From Methanocorpusculaceae archaeon UBA425 (GTDB taxonomy: Archaea > Halobacteriota > Methanomicrobia > Methanomicrobiales > Methanocorpusculaceae): a stretch of DNA of 18,817 nucleotides. Both the position numbers and the translations under genes were made by a program. A model generated the notes under the pieces. The model saw nothing but the letters and a program-made list of their open reading frames with translations. It was not told the origin of the DNA and did no database searches. Location of the stretch: NCBI GenBank assembly GCA_002506085.1, contig DAWV01000008.1, forward strand, positions 672 through 19,488, given 5' to 3'. Positions 1 to 6,472 of the stretch are shown here, piece by piece (position 1 is the stretch's first letter; the number at the start of each line of letters is the position of its first letter).

Positions 1-276
1 ATCAGACCTGATGAAGGCTGTATCGGCGAGTTCCGTGGACCAAACTACCCGAACTACGCAATGAACGTCGGTCACCAGGGAGAATACGCAGCAATCGCAG
101 GTTCAGCACATATTGGCCGCGGCGATGCATGGGCACTTTCCCCGCTTATTAAGATCTGTTTCGCAGACCCGGCACTGACCTTCGACTTCGCCCACCCGCG
201 TGCAGAATTCGCAAAAGGAGCAATCCGCGAGTTCATGCCAGCTGGTGAGAGATCTCTTATCATTCCGGCACAGTAA
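1..276 (+). CDS. mcrA: Methyl-coenzyme M reductase alpha subunit, C-terminal part (5' end outside window)
   Basis: Only the last 91 codons are present, read in frame from base 1. McrA is the catalytic alpha subunit of the cytoplasmic (alpha-beta-gamma)2 nickel F430 enzyme that reduces methyl-CoM with coenzyme B to methane. The visible residues, including NYAMNVGHQGEYAAIAGSAH, GRGDAWALSPLIK and the end EFMPAGERSLIIPAQ, are characteristic of the McrA/MrtA C-terminus. The gene is the last of its operon: a hairpin/T-run terminator overlaps its stop codon. The adjacent mtr operon favours mcr over the mrt isoenzyme, but this fragment alone does not separate them. The family and reaction are established knowledge; the mcr/mrt choice is inferred from context. 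Confidence 0.96.
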   Translation: MRPDEGCIGEFRGPNYPNYAMNVGHQGEYAAIAGSAHIGRGDAWALSPLIKICFADPALTFDFAHPRAEFAKGAIREFMPAGERSLIIPAQ

Positions 277-310
277 GTGGTTTTCTAACCACTCACTTTT
301 TTTCTTTTTT
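276..310 (+). terminator. Terminator of the mcr operon
   Basis: A perfect 7-bp stem (AGTGGTT / AACCACT) with a TTCT loop at 276-293 is followed by T-rich sequence from 297 to 310. It begins at the last base of the mcrA stop codon. The T-run fits archaeal transcription termination. Confidence 0.75.
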
Positions 311-540
311 AGTTCTAAACGCGCGGATTGCTCATTTATTTAAATACTAATGACTGAGGGTCTGCGACAACAAAGGTATTAAACGCCGTTAACCTCAAAA
401 TTATTTGTTCGTAAGTAAAGCTCACTTGATTTAAACAAAAAACATATCATTAAAGTAAAAAAATTGATGTTAAGTGCTGCTTTTTATTGCGTTTTTTTAA
501 CGGAAATTTGCATTTGGCGGCATATCTTAGCGAGATATTC
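311..540. other. Non-coding spacer between mcr and mtr operons
   Basis: AT-rich DNA with many stops in all frames and no ORF with a credible ribosome-binding site. Its only distinct structure is an inverted repeat near the right end: ATATCT (522-527), a 5-nt spacer, and AGATAT (533-538). This lies about 10 bp upstream of the mtr TATA-like box. Confidence 0.6.
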
Positions 541-556
541 GCATGACTTATATATC
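522..556 (+). promoter_or_regulatory. Candidate mtr promoter: palindrome plus TATA-like box
   Basis: TTATATATC at 548-556 matches an archaeal TATA box and would place the start of transcription at roughly 575-582. The palindrome ATATCT-N5-AGATAT (522-538) sits immediately upstream, where the BRE or an activator site would be. Position and sequence are visible; promoter function is inferred. If right, the mtr mRNA has a leader of about 145-150 nt. Confidence 0.5.
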
Positions 557-580
557 TCAGAAAGTAAACAAAGTAAATGT

Positions 581-702
581 CCACACTTTGTACTTCATTC
601 TTTAGAGTGGTAACGTTTTACGAACACTTGAGACGCATCCTTCGTTTCAGCCAATTGTGCTGAAACATATTAGGTTCCTGATTCGTTATCCACAATCAGG
701 AA
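581..702 (+). promoter_or_regulatory. Structured 5' leader of the mtr operon (three hairpins)
   Basis: Three consecutive inverted repeats lie between the predicted transcription start and mtrE. The first is an imperfect stem CCACACT (581-587) / AGAGTGG (604-610). The second is a perfect 8-bp stem GTTTCAGC (644-651) / GCTGAAAC (659-666) with a 7-nt loop. The third is a perfect 9-bp stem TTCCTGATT (675-683) / AATCAGGAA (694-702) with a 10-nt loop. The last ends about 11 nt before the ribosome-binding site AAGGGAGA (713-720). No T-run follows any of them, so they are not simple terminators. A role in mRNA stability or translation control is inference. Confidence 0.5.
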
Positions 703-727
703 ACAAAAACTCAAGGGAGAATCTTAC

Positions 728-1621
728 ATGCAAGAAATTATTATCGGCATTGGAGTAACTGCCCTTGCGGGAGCTCTCGCAGCGATTGCCGGTGCAGCTG
801 AAGATACTGAGTCCAACATTGGATCACAAGGTGACCCGAACTCTCAGGTTCAACTCGCACCGCAGATGGGATACACTCACCGTATCTATAACAAGGCAGT
901 GAGTGGAGAACCACCAGCATACACCCTTTGGGTGACCCTTGCTTGTGGTGTTGCATGGGCATTCCTTATGTTAGGAGTGAATGCAATACTCGCAATCGTC
1001 TTCGGAACAGTTCTCGCAACTTTCGTGCAGGGAGTTTACGCAACTACTGCATACCTTGGAAGAACCGCAAGTCTTTCCAAGTTTGGACAGCCGGTCTTTA
1101 TTGATGTTATAAAATCAGTAACGACTGTGACTATGGCTCACGCATTCGTAGCTATCATTACAACGGTAACCGTTTGTTATCTTATGATGACAGTTATTGG
1201 TCATCCGTTTGCCCTTCCGCTTCTTGGTATCGTATGGGGTCTTGCTCTTGGTGCAGCAGGTTCTGCAACCGGAAACCCGTATTATGGCAAAGAGCGTCAG
1301 TATCAGAACCAGAAGTTCGGTGCTGGTGTTCCAATCTCAGCATCTGGTAACATTGTTCGTTACGCAGAAGCTGGACAGAGAAGCTCAATCGACAACGGTT
1401 TCTTCACCGCAAAATTCGGCGGACCGGCTTCCGGTCTTTGTTTCGGATTAATCGTGTTCTTCGAACTGTGGCGTACAATCCTCTTTGAGGACTACCTTGC
1501 AGGATGGGGAGCAGTAATTGCCGGTGCAGTCATTATTATCATCTTCATGATTATCGACCGTTATGTTGAAGTCTGGGGACGCAAGAACTACGGACCCTAC
1601 ACAGTGGAGGCCTCAGCATGA
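728..1621 (+). CDS. mtrE: Tetrahydromethanopterin S-methyltransferase subunit E
   Basis: MtrE (297 aa) is one of the three large integral membrane subunits (C, D, E) of the Mtr complex, which couples methyl transfer from H4MPT to coenzyme M with Na+ export. The N-terminus carries a hydrophobic helix, then a conserved polar stretch (AAEDTESNIGSQGDPNSQVQLAP, residues about 23-45) and a series of further hydrophobic segments typical of MtrE. The ATG is preceded by AAGGGAGA at a suitable distance. It is the first gene of the operon, as in other methanogens, and its stop overlaps the mtrD start (ATGA). Length and order are typical of the family. Confidence 0.96.
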   Translation: MQEIIIGIGVTALAGALAAIAGAAEDTESNIGSQGDPNSQVQLAPQMGYTHRIYNKAVSGEPPAYTLWVTLACGVAWAFLMLGVNAILAIVFGTVLATFVQGVYATTAYLGRTASLSKFGQPVFIDVIKSVTTVTMAHAFVAIITTVTVCYLMMTVIGHPFALPLLGIVWGLALGAAGSATGNPYYGKERQYQNQKFGAGVPISASGNIVRYAEAGQRSSIDNGFFTAKFGGPASGLCFGLIVFFELWRTILFEDYLAGWGAVIAGAVIIIIFMIIDRYVEVWGRKNYGPYTVEASA

Positions 1622-2481
1622 GCGCAATTGCAGCTAAACCCGGAGCAAACGCTGGAGCATTCCAGCCGGTTCCGTCTGTAATTGCAATCGTTCTTGCAAT
1701 CATCCTTGTCGTTGTTGCCTACTTCCTTGGAAGTGCCGGCATCCTCGCAGGAGGTGCAATGCCCGTTCTTCAGACACTTTGTCTCATCATCCTTGGTGCA
1801 GCCTTAATCGCTTTTGGTGTCCACTTTGTTCCAGTCGGCGGAGCGCCGGCAGCAATGGGTCAGGCACCCGGTATCGCTACCGGTGTCGCAATGCTTGCAA
1901 CAGGTGCAGGTCTTGCAGGACTCTTTGGAGGAGCATGGGCAGCAGAGTTAGGTCTTGGAGTCGCCCTCGCCAGTGGAGCAATTGGCGGCGCATTAATGAT
2001 GGCAATCACCTGTCTTATGGTGAACATCTCCTATGTCTTTGGCATGGGTATCCCGGCAGCATCTGGTAAGGTTCTTAAAGACCCGATTACCGGTGACTTA
2101 CAGGCAGCATACAAATCCCAGGGAACCGAAGGTCACGGTTTACCGTTCATCTCTTACGTTGGCGGTGTTATCGGTGGTCTCTTTGGTGGTCTTGGTGGAA
2201 CACTCATTTACATTGAACTTCTCAATTTCTACAACGTTGGTCTTCCGGCACTCGGCTTCGTCGGTGCAGAAGGTATCAACATGCTCGCTGTAGGTCTCGC
2301 AGGCATCTTTGCTATCGGTATGTTCCTTGTTATCGCAGTACTTTCTGCATACAACATCACCGGAACCATTGAAGGTCCGCATGACCCGAAGTTCAAGCGT
2401 TTCCCCCGTGCAATCGTCGCCGCAATTTTAGCATCTGCTGTTTGTGGTCTCGTTGCAATGTTGGTGGTGGCATTATTCTGA
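1618..2481 (+). CDS. mtrD: Tetrahydromethanopterin S-methyltransferase subunit D
   Basis: MtrD (287 aa) is a polytopic membrane subunit of the Mtr complex and is thought, with MtrC and MtrE, to build the Na+-translocating membrane part. The protein is strongly hydrophobic, rich in Gly and Ala, with several membrane spans. The motif GMGIPAASGKVLKDPITGD (residues about 141-160) forms a conserved polar loop. The start codon overlaps the mtrE stop (ATGA), which implies translational coupling. The gene ends 10 bp before mtrC, with a GAGGTG ribosome-binding site at the junction. The assignment rests on sequence character and canonical position. Confidence 0.95.
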   Translation: MSAIAAKPGANAGAFQPVPSVIAIVLAIILVVVAYFLGSAGILAGGAMPVLQTLCLIILGAALIAFGVHFVPVGGAPAAMGQAPGIATGVAMLATGAGLAGLFGGAWAAELGLGVALASGAIGGALMMAITCLMVNISYVFGMGIPAASGKVLKDPITGDLQAAYKSQGTEGHGLPFISYVGGVIGGLFGGLGGTLIYIELLNFYNVGLPALGFVGAEGINMLAVGLAGIFAIGMFLVIAVLSAYNITGTIEGPHDPKFKRFPRAIVAAILASAVCGLVAMLVVALF

Positions 2482-2491
2482 GGTGTAAAAA

Positions 2492-3337
2492 ATGTCAGTA
2501 AAAATTGAAGCATCCCACGATGGAATTCCGCATAACAAAGTAATGGTTATCGGAGCCGTCATTTCACTGGTATCCCTTTACATCGCCATCATCGGCACTA
2601 CACTCGGTGTTGATTATCTTGCATTCTTTGGTGGAATTGCAGCAATCGGCGCCTTGATCTGGGGTAACAGCACAATCAAAAAGCTTTGCAGCTATGGTAT
2701 CGGAACTGGTGTTCCGTCTGCAGGTATGCTCGCATTTGGATCAGGTGTCATCGCCCTTCTCTTTGCGTCAACCCTCAGTGGAATCTCCATCTGGATTGTA
2801 CCAGTAGCAGCGTTAATACTCGGTCTCGTCGTTGGTCTCTTCCTTGGATGGATCTCAAATTCCGTCCTGAACATGAAGATTCCGGTCATGACCCGCAGTC
2901 TCGCAGAACTCGCCGCAGTAGGTTCCCTCGCTCTTATGGGTCTTGGAGCTGTTGCAACCGGATTCGTTGGATTCATGGATATCGCAACCTTCGATCTCCT
3001 TGGTGTTACTGTTTACAATGCATCCTATCTTGGTGCAGGTATCATCGCAGTATCATTCATGCTCGGAGCAATTGCTCTTCAGCACCCGTTCAACGCATGT
3101 CTCGGTCCAGGCGAGAAACAGGACAGAACCAACATGCTCGCAATTGAGTGTGGTTTCCTTTCCATGATTGTCATGGCAGTAATCTCCTTTGCATTCGTTT
3201 CATTGATTGCAGCTTGGATTTCTCTTGTTGTGGCAGTTATCGGATGGGCAGTGTCCTATGTCAAATACGTCGCCTTATCCAAGCGCGATGCAGCATCATG
3301 GCTTGATGCCAAGCCGTTCTCCGATTCGGAGGAGTAA
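2492..3337 (+). CDS. mtrC: Tetrahydromethanopterin S-methyltransferase subunit C
   Basis: MtrC (281 aa) is the third large integral membrane subunit of the Na+-pumping Mtr complex. The sequence alternates hydrophobic spans with short polar loops. The conserved-looking stretch QHPFNACLGPGEKQDRTNMLA lies near residues 190-210, and the C-terminus is hydrophilic (DAASWLDAKPFSDSEE). The ATG follows the mtrD stop and a GAGGTG ribosome-binding site. It occupies the expected third position in the operon and is followed 17 bp later by mtrB. Confidence 0.95.
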   Translation: MSVKIEASHDGIPHNKVMVIGAVISLVSLYIAIIGTTLGVDYLAFFGGIAAIGALIWGNSTIKKLCSYGIGTGVPSAGMLAFGSGVIALLFASTLSGISIWIVPVAALILGLVVGLFLGWISNSVLNMKIPVMTRSLAELAAVGSLALMGLGAVATGFVGFMDIATFDLLGVTVYNASYLGAGIIAVSFMLGAIALQHPFNACLGPGEKQDRTNMLAIECGFLSMIVMAVISFAFVSLIAAWISLVVAVIGWAVSYVKYVALSKRDAASWLDAKPFSDSEE

Positions 3338-3354
3338 GTTAGGAGGAATCAAAA

Positions 3355-3651
3355 ATGGGATATGTATTAGTATTACCGGAATTTGGCCTCGTAGCTGACC
3401 CGATAGCAGGTATCGTAACGACTGCTGGTGTATCTTACCAGCCTGTCATAGATCAGGTGGCAGAACTTGAAAAGATTGCCGACGACCTTGTCGGAATGCT
3501 TTCCGGTGAAGGCAACTTCCTGAACAGTTTCCCCGGACGTGAAAAGACTCTCCTGAAAGCAGGTACAGTCACCTCACTCTGGTATGGCCTTGCTGTTGGT
3601 TTGTTCATCGCTTTCATCCTTGCATTTGCACTCTACTTCGGAGGTATCTAA
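3355..3651 (+). CDS. mtrB: Tetrahydromethanopterin S-methyltransferase subunit B
   Basis: MtrB (98 aa) is a small Mtr subunit with a mostly soluble N-terminal part (MGYVLVLPEFGLVADPIAGI, helical QVAELEKIADDLVGMLSGEG) and a single C-terminal membrane helix (residues about 76-97). Its size and one-helix layout match the family. A strong ribosome-binding site (AGGAGGAA) precedes the ATG. The stop codon lies one base before the mtrA start, and mtrA's own GGAGGT site is embedded in the last codons of mtrB, so the two are probably translationally coupled. Confidence 0.94.
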   Translation: MGYVLVLPEFGLVADPIAGIVTTAGVSYQPVIDQVAELEKIADDLVGMLSGEGNFLNSFPGREKTLLKAGTVTSLWYGLAVGLFIAFILAFALYFGGI

Positions 3652-3652
3652 A

Positions 3653-4390
3653 ATGGCAGACAAGAAATCCCCGGCAAGTGGATGGCCAGTCGTGAAGGGT
3701 GACTATCTCACTGGTGACGCAAACAGCCCAGTCGTTGTCATCACCATGGGTTCCCACCTTGATGAGAAAGGCATCTGTGCAGCAGGAGCTGCTCTTGCAG
3801 GTTCATGCAAGACCGAAAACCTTGGTATTGAAAAGGTCGTTGCAAACGTCATTTCAAATCCGAACATTCGGTTTGTCCTGCTTTGTGGAACTGAAGTAAA
3901 GGGTCACCTTTCCGGTCAGTCCATCGAAGCAATGCACAAAAACGGTATTGATGGTGGAAAAATCGTTGGTTCAACCGGAGCAATTCCGTTCCTTGAGAAT
4001 CTGACGCCAGAACACATCAAACGTTTCCAGGAACAGATTGAACTCGTCAACATTATGGAGACCGAAGACCTTGGTCAGATTTCCGCAAAAATTAACGAGC
4101 TCAAGGCAAGAGATCCCGGAGCATTTGCAGCTGACCCGATGGTCGTTCAGATTTCTGACGACGATAAAGGTGGAGCTTCAGGTGCTGAAGCAGGTGAGGA
4201 AGAACCCTTAACCGGCGAAATGGCCCTGATTACTGCCCGTATCAAAACAATCCAGATGATGGTCACTGACATAGGTTACCGCACCAGATTCTCATCCGGT
4301 CTCTACGGAGGCAAAATTGAGGGTCTGATGATTGGTATTACCGTGTCTCTGATTATTCTTGGTGCACTTATCGGTGTTCAGGTGATCTAA
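3653..4390 (+). CDS. mtrA: Tetrahydromethanopterin S-methyltransferase subunit A (corrinoid protein)
   Basis: MtrA (245 aa) carries the cobamide that accepts the methyl group from methyl-H4MPT (via MtrH) and hands it to coenzyme M. The start MADKKSPASGWPVVKGDY is chosen because it is the conserved MtrA N-terminus and directly follows mtrB with a GGAGGT site. Residues 1-170 form the soluble corrinoid-binding domain. His85 in EVKGHLSGQS corresponds to the family's cobalt-liganding histidine. An acidic Gly/Glu-rich linker (about 171-190) leads to a helix and one C-terminal membrane anchor (about 220-244). Residues 1-170 differ from the second MtrA domain downstream at only seven positions. Confidence 0.96.
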   Translation: MADKKSPASGWPVVKGDYLTGDANSPVVVITMGSHLDEKGICAAGAALAGSCKTENLGIEKVVANVISNPNIRFVLLCGTEVKGHLSGQSIEAMHKNGIDGGKIVGSTGAIPFLENLTPEHIKRFQEQIELVNIMETEDLGQISAKINELKARDPGAFAADPMVVQISDDDKGGASGAEAGEEEPLTGEMALITARIKTIQMMVTDIGYRTRFSSGLYGGKIEGLMIGITVSLIILGALIGVQVI

Positions 4391-4391
4391 A

Positions 4392-4589
4392 ATGGCAGGA
4401 TCTATTATTAGAATGGCCGCCATCGATAAGATGGTGGGTAACATCAGATACAAGGGACAGATTCTTGCCAGAACATACAAGATGGACTCTGCGATTTCTG
4501 GTGCAGGTCTCGTTGGATTTGGTGCAGGTCTCGTTCTTGCCCTCGTACTGATTCTTGTACCGGTGCTGATTTTCCTTGGAGGTGTCTGA
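4392..4589 (+). CDS. mtrF: Tetrahydromethanopterin S-methyltransferase subunit F
   Basis: MtrF (65 aa) is a small Mtr subunit with a short cytoplasmic N-terminal helix and one C-terminal membrane helix (about 36-62). The segment DKMVGNIRYKGQILARTYKMDSAISG has the pattern of the MtrF family. It also resembles the pre-membrane and anchor region of MtrA (MVTDIGYRTRFSSGLYGGKIEG), so the two anchors may be related. The start lies one base after the mtrA stop. Its 3' end carries the GGAGGT ribosome-binding site for the following fusion gene. Confidence 0.9.
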   Translation: MAGSIIRMAAIDKMVGNIRYKGQILARTYKMDSAISGAGLVGFGAGLVLALVLILVPVLIFLGGV

Positions 4590-4590
4590 A

Positions 4591-5328
4591 ATGGCAGACA
4601 AGAAATCCCCGGCAAGCGGATGGCCAGTCGTGAAGGGTGACTATCTCACTGGTGACGCAAACAGCCCAGTCGTTGTCATCACCATGGGTTCCCACCTTGA
4701 TGAGAAAGGTCTCTGTGCAGCAGGAGCTGCTCTTGCAGGTTCATGCAAGACCGAAAACCTTGGTATTGAAAAGGTCGTTGCAAACGTCATTTCAAATCCG
4801 AACATTCGGTTTGTCCTGCTTTGTGGAACTGAAGTAAAGGGTCACCTTTCCGGTCAGTCCATCGAAGCAATGCACAAAAACGGTATTGATGGTGGAAAAA
4901 TCGTTGGTTCAACCGGTGCAATTCCGTTCCTTGAGAACCTGACGCCAGAACACATCGCCCGTTTCCAGCAACAGGTTGAACTCGTCAACATAATGGAGAC
5001 CGAAGACCTTGGTCAGATCTCCGCAAAAATTGCCGAGCTCACTGCCCGTGATCCCGGAGCATTTGCATCTGACCCGATGGTCGTTCAGATTTCTGATGAC
5101 TCGGGTAGCTCAAGTGGCTCTACGGTTGCAAGCGCCAACCCCCAGTTCCTCGACATCGAGAAACGTCTTGATGCAATCGAGCAAAAGATTGAGTTCACGG
5201 ACGCAGAAATTGCGATGCGTGTCGGAAGAAAAATTGGCCGTGACATCGGTATCCTCTACGGTCTCGTAGCAGGTATTATTGCCTTCCTGGTAATTATCTA
5301 CTGGATGTCAGGGTTATTATTCATGTAA
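4591..5328 (+). CDS. Fusion of a second MtrA corrinoid domain to MtrG
   Basis: The protein (245 aa) sits where mtrG belongs. Residues 1-170 are nearly identical to MtrA, differing at positions 41, 123, 127, 129, 148, 151 and 160, and keep the cobalt-ligand candidate His85. The MtrA membrane anchor is absent. After a Ser-rich linker (about 171-183, SGSSSGSTVAS) comes a complete MtrG module: the helical RLDAIEQKIEFTDAEIAMRVGRKIGRDIG (about 191-219), then a membrane helix near the C-terminus. The start is the ATG matching the MtrA N-terminus, just after the mtrF stop. MtrG is normally a stand-alone small subunit, so this product would add a second corrinoid-domain copy to the complex. Domain identity is visible; function in the complex is inferred. 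Confidence 0.9.
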   Translation: MADKKSPASGWPVVKGDYLTGDANSPVVVITMGSHLDEKGLCAAGAALAGSCKTENLGIEKVVANVISNPNIRFVLLCGTEVKGHLSGQSIEAMHKNGIDGGKIVGSTGAIPFLENLTPEHIARFQQQVELVNIMETEDLGQISAKIAELTARDPGAFASDPMVVQISDDSGSSSGSTVASANPQFLDIEKRLDAIEQKIEFTDAEIAMRVGRKIGRDIGILYGLVAGIIAFLVIIYWMSGLLFM

Positions 5329-5340
5329 TGAGGTGCCAAT

Positions 5341-6357
5341 ATGTTCAAGTTCGAAAAGGAACAGCAGGTCTTTGACTTTAACGGAACAAAGATTGGTGGA
5401 CAGCCCGGAGAACACCCGCGTGTTCTCGGTGCATCCATCTTCTATAACAAACATGAGGTTGTCTTAGACGACCACACTGGAAAGATTGATGAGAAAAAGG
5501 CAGAAGCACTGTGGAACCGCTGTCAGGAATTATCTGACGCTACCGGTAACAAGTTCTTCATCCAGATTATTGCAGAACACGGCGAGGCTTTCGAGTCCTA
5601 CTTCAGCTGGTTCGACAAAATCGACAACAAGACTGCATTCCTGATGGATTCTTCCTCACCGGAAGCACTTATCCATGCAACAAAGTACGTCACGGAAGTC
5701 GGTCTTGCAGACCGTGCAATCTACAACTCGATTAACGGTTCAATTCTGCCGGAGAGTATCAAGGCACTTACCGAGTCCGATGTGAACTCAGCAATTGTTC
5801 TGGCATTCAACCCCGGAGACCCGACTGTTGCCGGTCGTGAGAAAGCACTCGTTGAGGGTGGTGTCGCAGGTCAGGCAAAAGGTATGCTTCAGATTGCAGA
5901 AGAGTGCGGAATTACCCGCCCGATTCTCGACACTGCAGCAACCCCGCTCGGTATGGGCTCCTTTGGTTCATTCCGTGAAATCCTTGCATGCAAGGCCATT
6001 CACGGTCTGCCGACCGGTGGTGCATACCACAACATGACTGTTTCATGGACCTGGCTCAAACGCTGGAGAAAGAACATTCACCAGCAGTATGAAGGTAAAG
6101 CCCTTCTCGCAGAGCAGATGTTCCACCACCACTATGGCGGCATTGAAGGCGTCCGTCAGATTGCCTGGTCTTCACCAGATATCGGCTGTAACATTATGGC
6201 CATGACTCTTGGTGCAGATTTAATCATGTTCGGTCCAATCGAGAACATGGAAGGTATGACAACCGCAGCTGCATTCTCTGACATCGTTCTTGCCGAAGCC
6301 TTTAAAGACTTCGGTGGAACCCCCAGTGAAGCAGGTCCGCTTTTCAAACTCGTATAA
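5341..6357 (+). CDS. mtrH: Tetrahydromethanopterin S-methyltransferase subunit H
   Basis: MtrH (338 aa) is the peripheral subunit that catalyses transfer of the methyl group from N5-methyl-H4MPT to the Co(I) corrinoid on MtrA. The start MFKFEKEQQVFDFNGTKIGGQPGEHPRVLGASIFY is typical. No membrane segment is visible, in keeping with a soluble TIM-barrel-like methyltransferase. Recognisable blocks include PILDTAATPLGMGSFGSFREI and the C-terminal SDIVLAEAFKDFGGTPSEAGPLFKLV. A GAGGTG site precedes the ATG, 12 bp after the fusion gene. It is the last gene of the operon and is followed by a strong terminator. Confidence 0.97.
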   Translation: MFKFEKEQQVFDFNGTKIGGQPGEHPRVLGASIFYNKHEVVLDDHTGKIDEKKAEALWNRCQELSDATGNKFFIQIIAEHGEAFESYFSWFDKIDNKTAFLMDSSSPEALIHATKYVTEVGLADRAIYNSINGSILPESIKALTESDVNSAIVLAFNPGDPTVAGREKALVEGGVAGQAKGMLQIAEECGITRPILDTAATPLGMGSFGSFREILACKAIHGLPTGGAYHNMTVSWTWLKRWRKNIHQQYEGKALLAEQMFHHHYGGIEGVRQIAWSSPDIGCNIMAMTLGADLIMFGPIENMEGMTTAAAFSDIVLAEAFKDFGGTPSEAGPLFKLV

Positions 6358-6359
6358 AC

Positions 6360-6405
6360 GAAAAAAGTCAGAGGGAGTTCACTCCCTTCAAACTTTTTTT
6401 GCTTT
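6360..6405 (+). terminator. Terminator of the mtr operon
   Basis: An inner stem AGGGAGT (6372-6378) / ACTCCCT (6381-6387) is nested in an outer A/T stem, AAAAAAGT (6361-6368) / ACTTTTTT (6392-6399). More T-rich sequence follows to about 6409. The structure lies directly behind the mtrH stop codon. Confidence 0.8.
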
Positions 6406-6472
6406 TTTCTCAGTCAGTTCCTATTCACATCACAAGAAATACATAGACTGACAACTAAAACACTGTATAATT

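Noticed and set aside
2686..3147. A 153-codon plus-strand frame inside mtrC
   Set aside because: Out-of-frame shadow; the Arg/Ser/Cys-rich translation is not protein-like, and mtrC in the other frame is unambiguous.
4591..5100. The second MtrA copy as an assembly duplication
   Set aside because: The copies diverge at multiple codons, lead into different C-termini (MtrA anchor versus MtrG), and are separated by a distinct mtrF, so a simple assembly error is unlikely.
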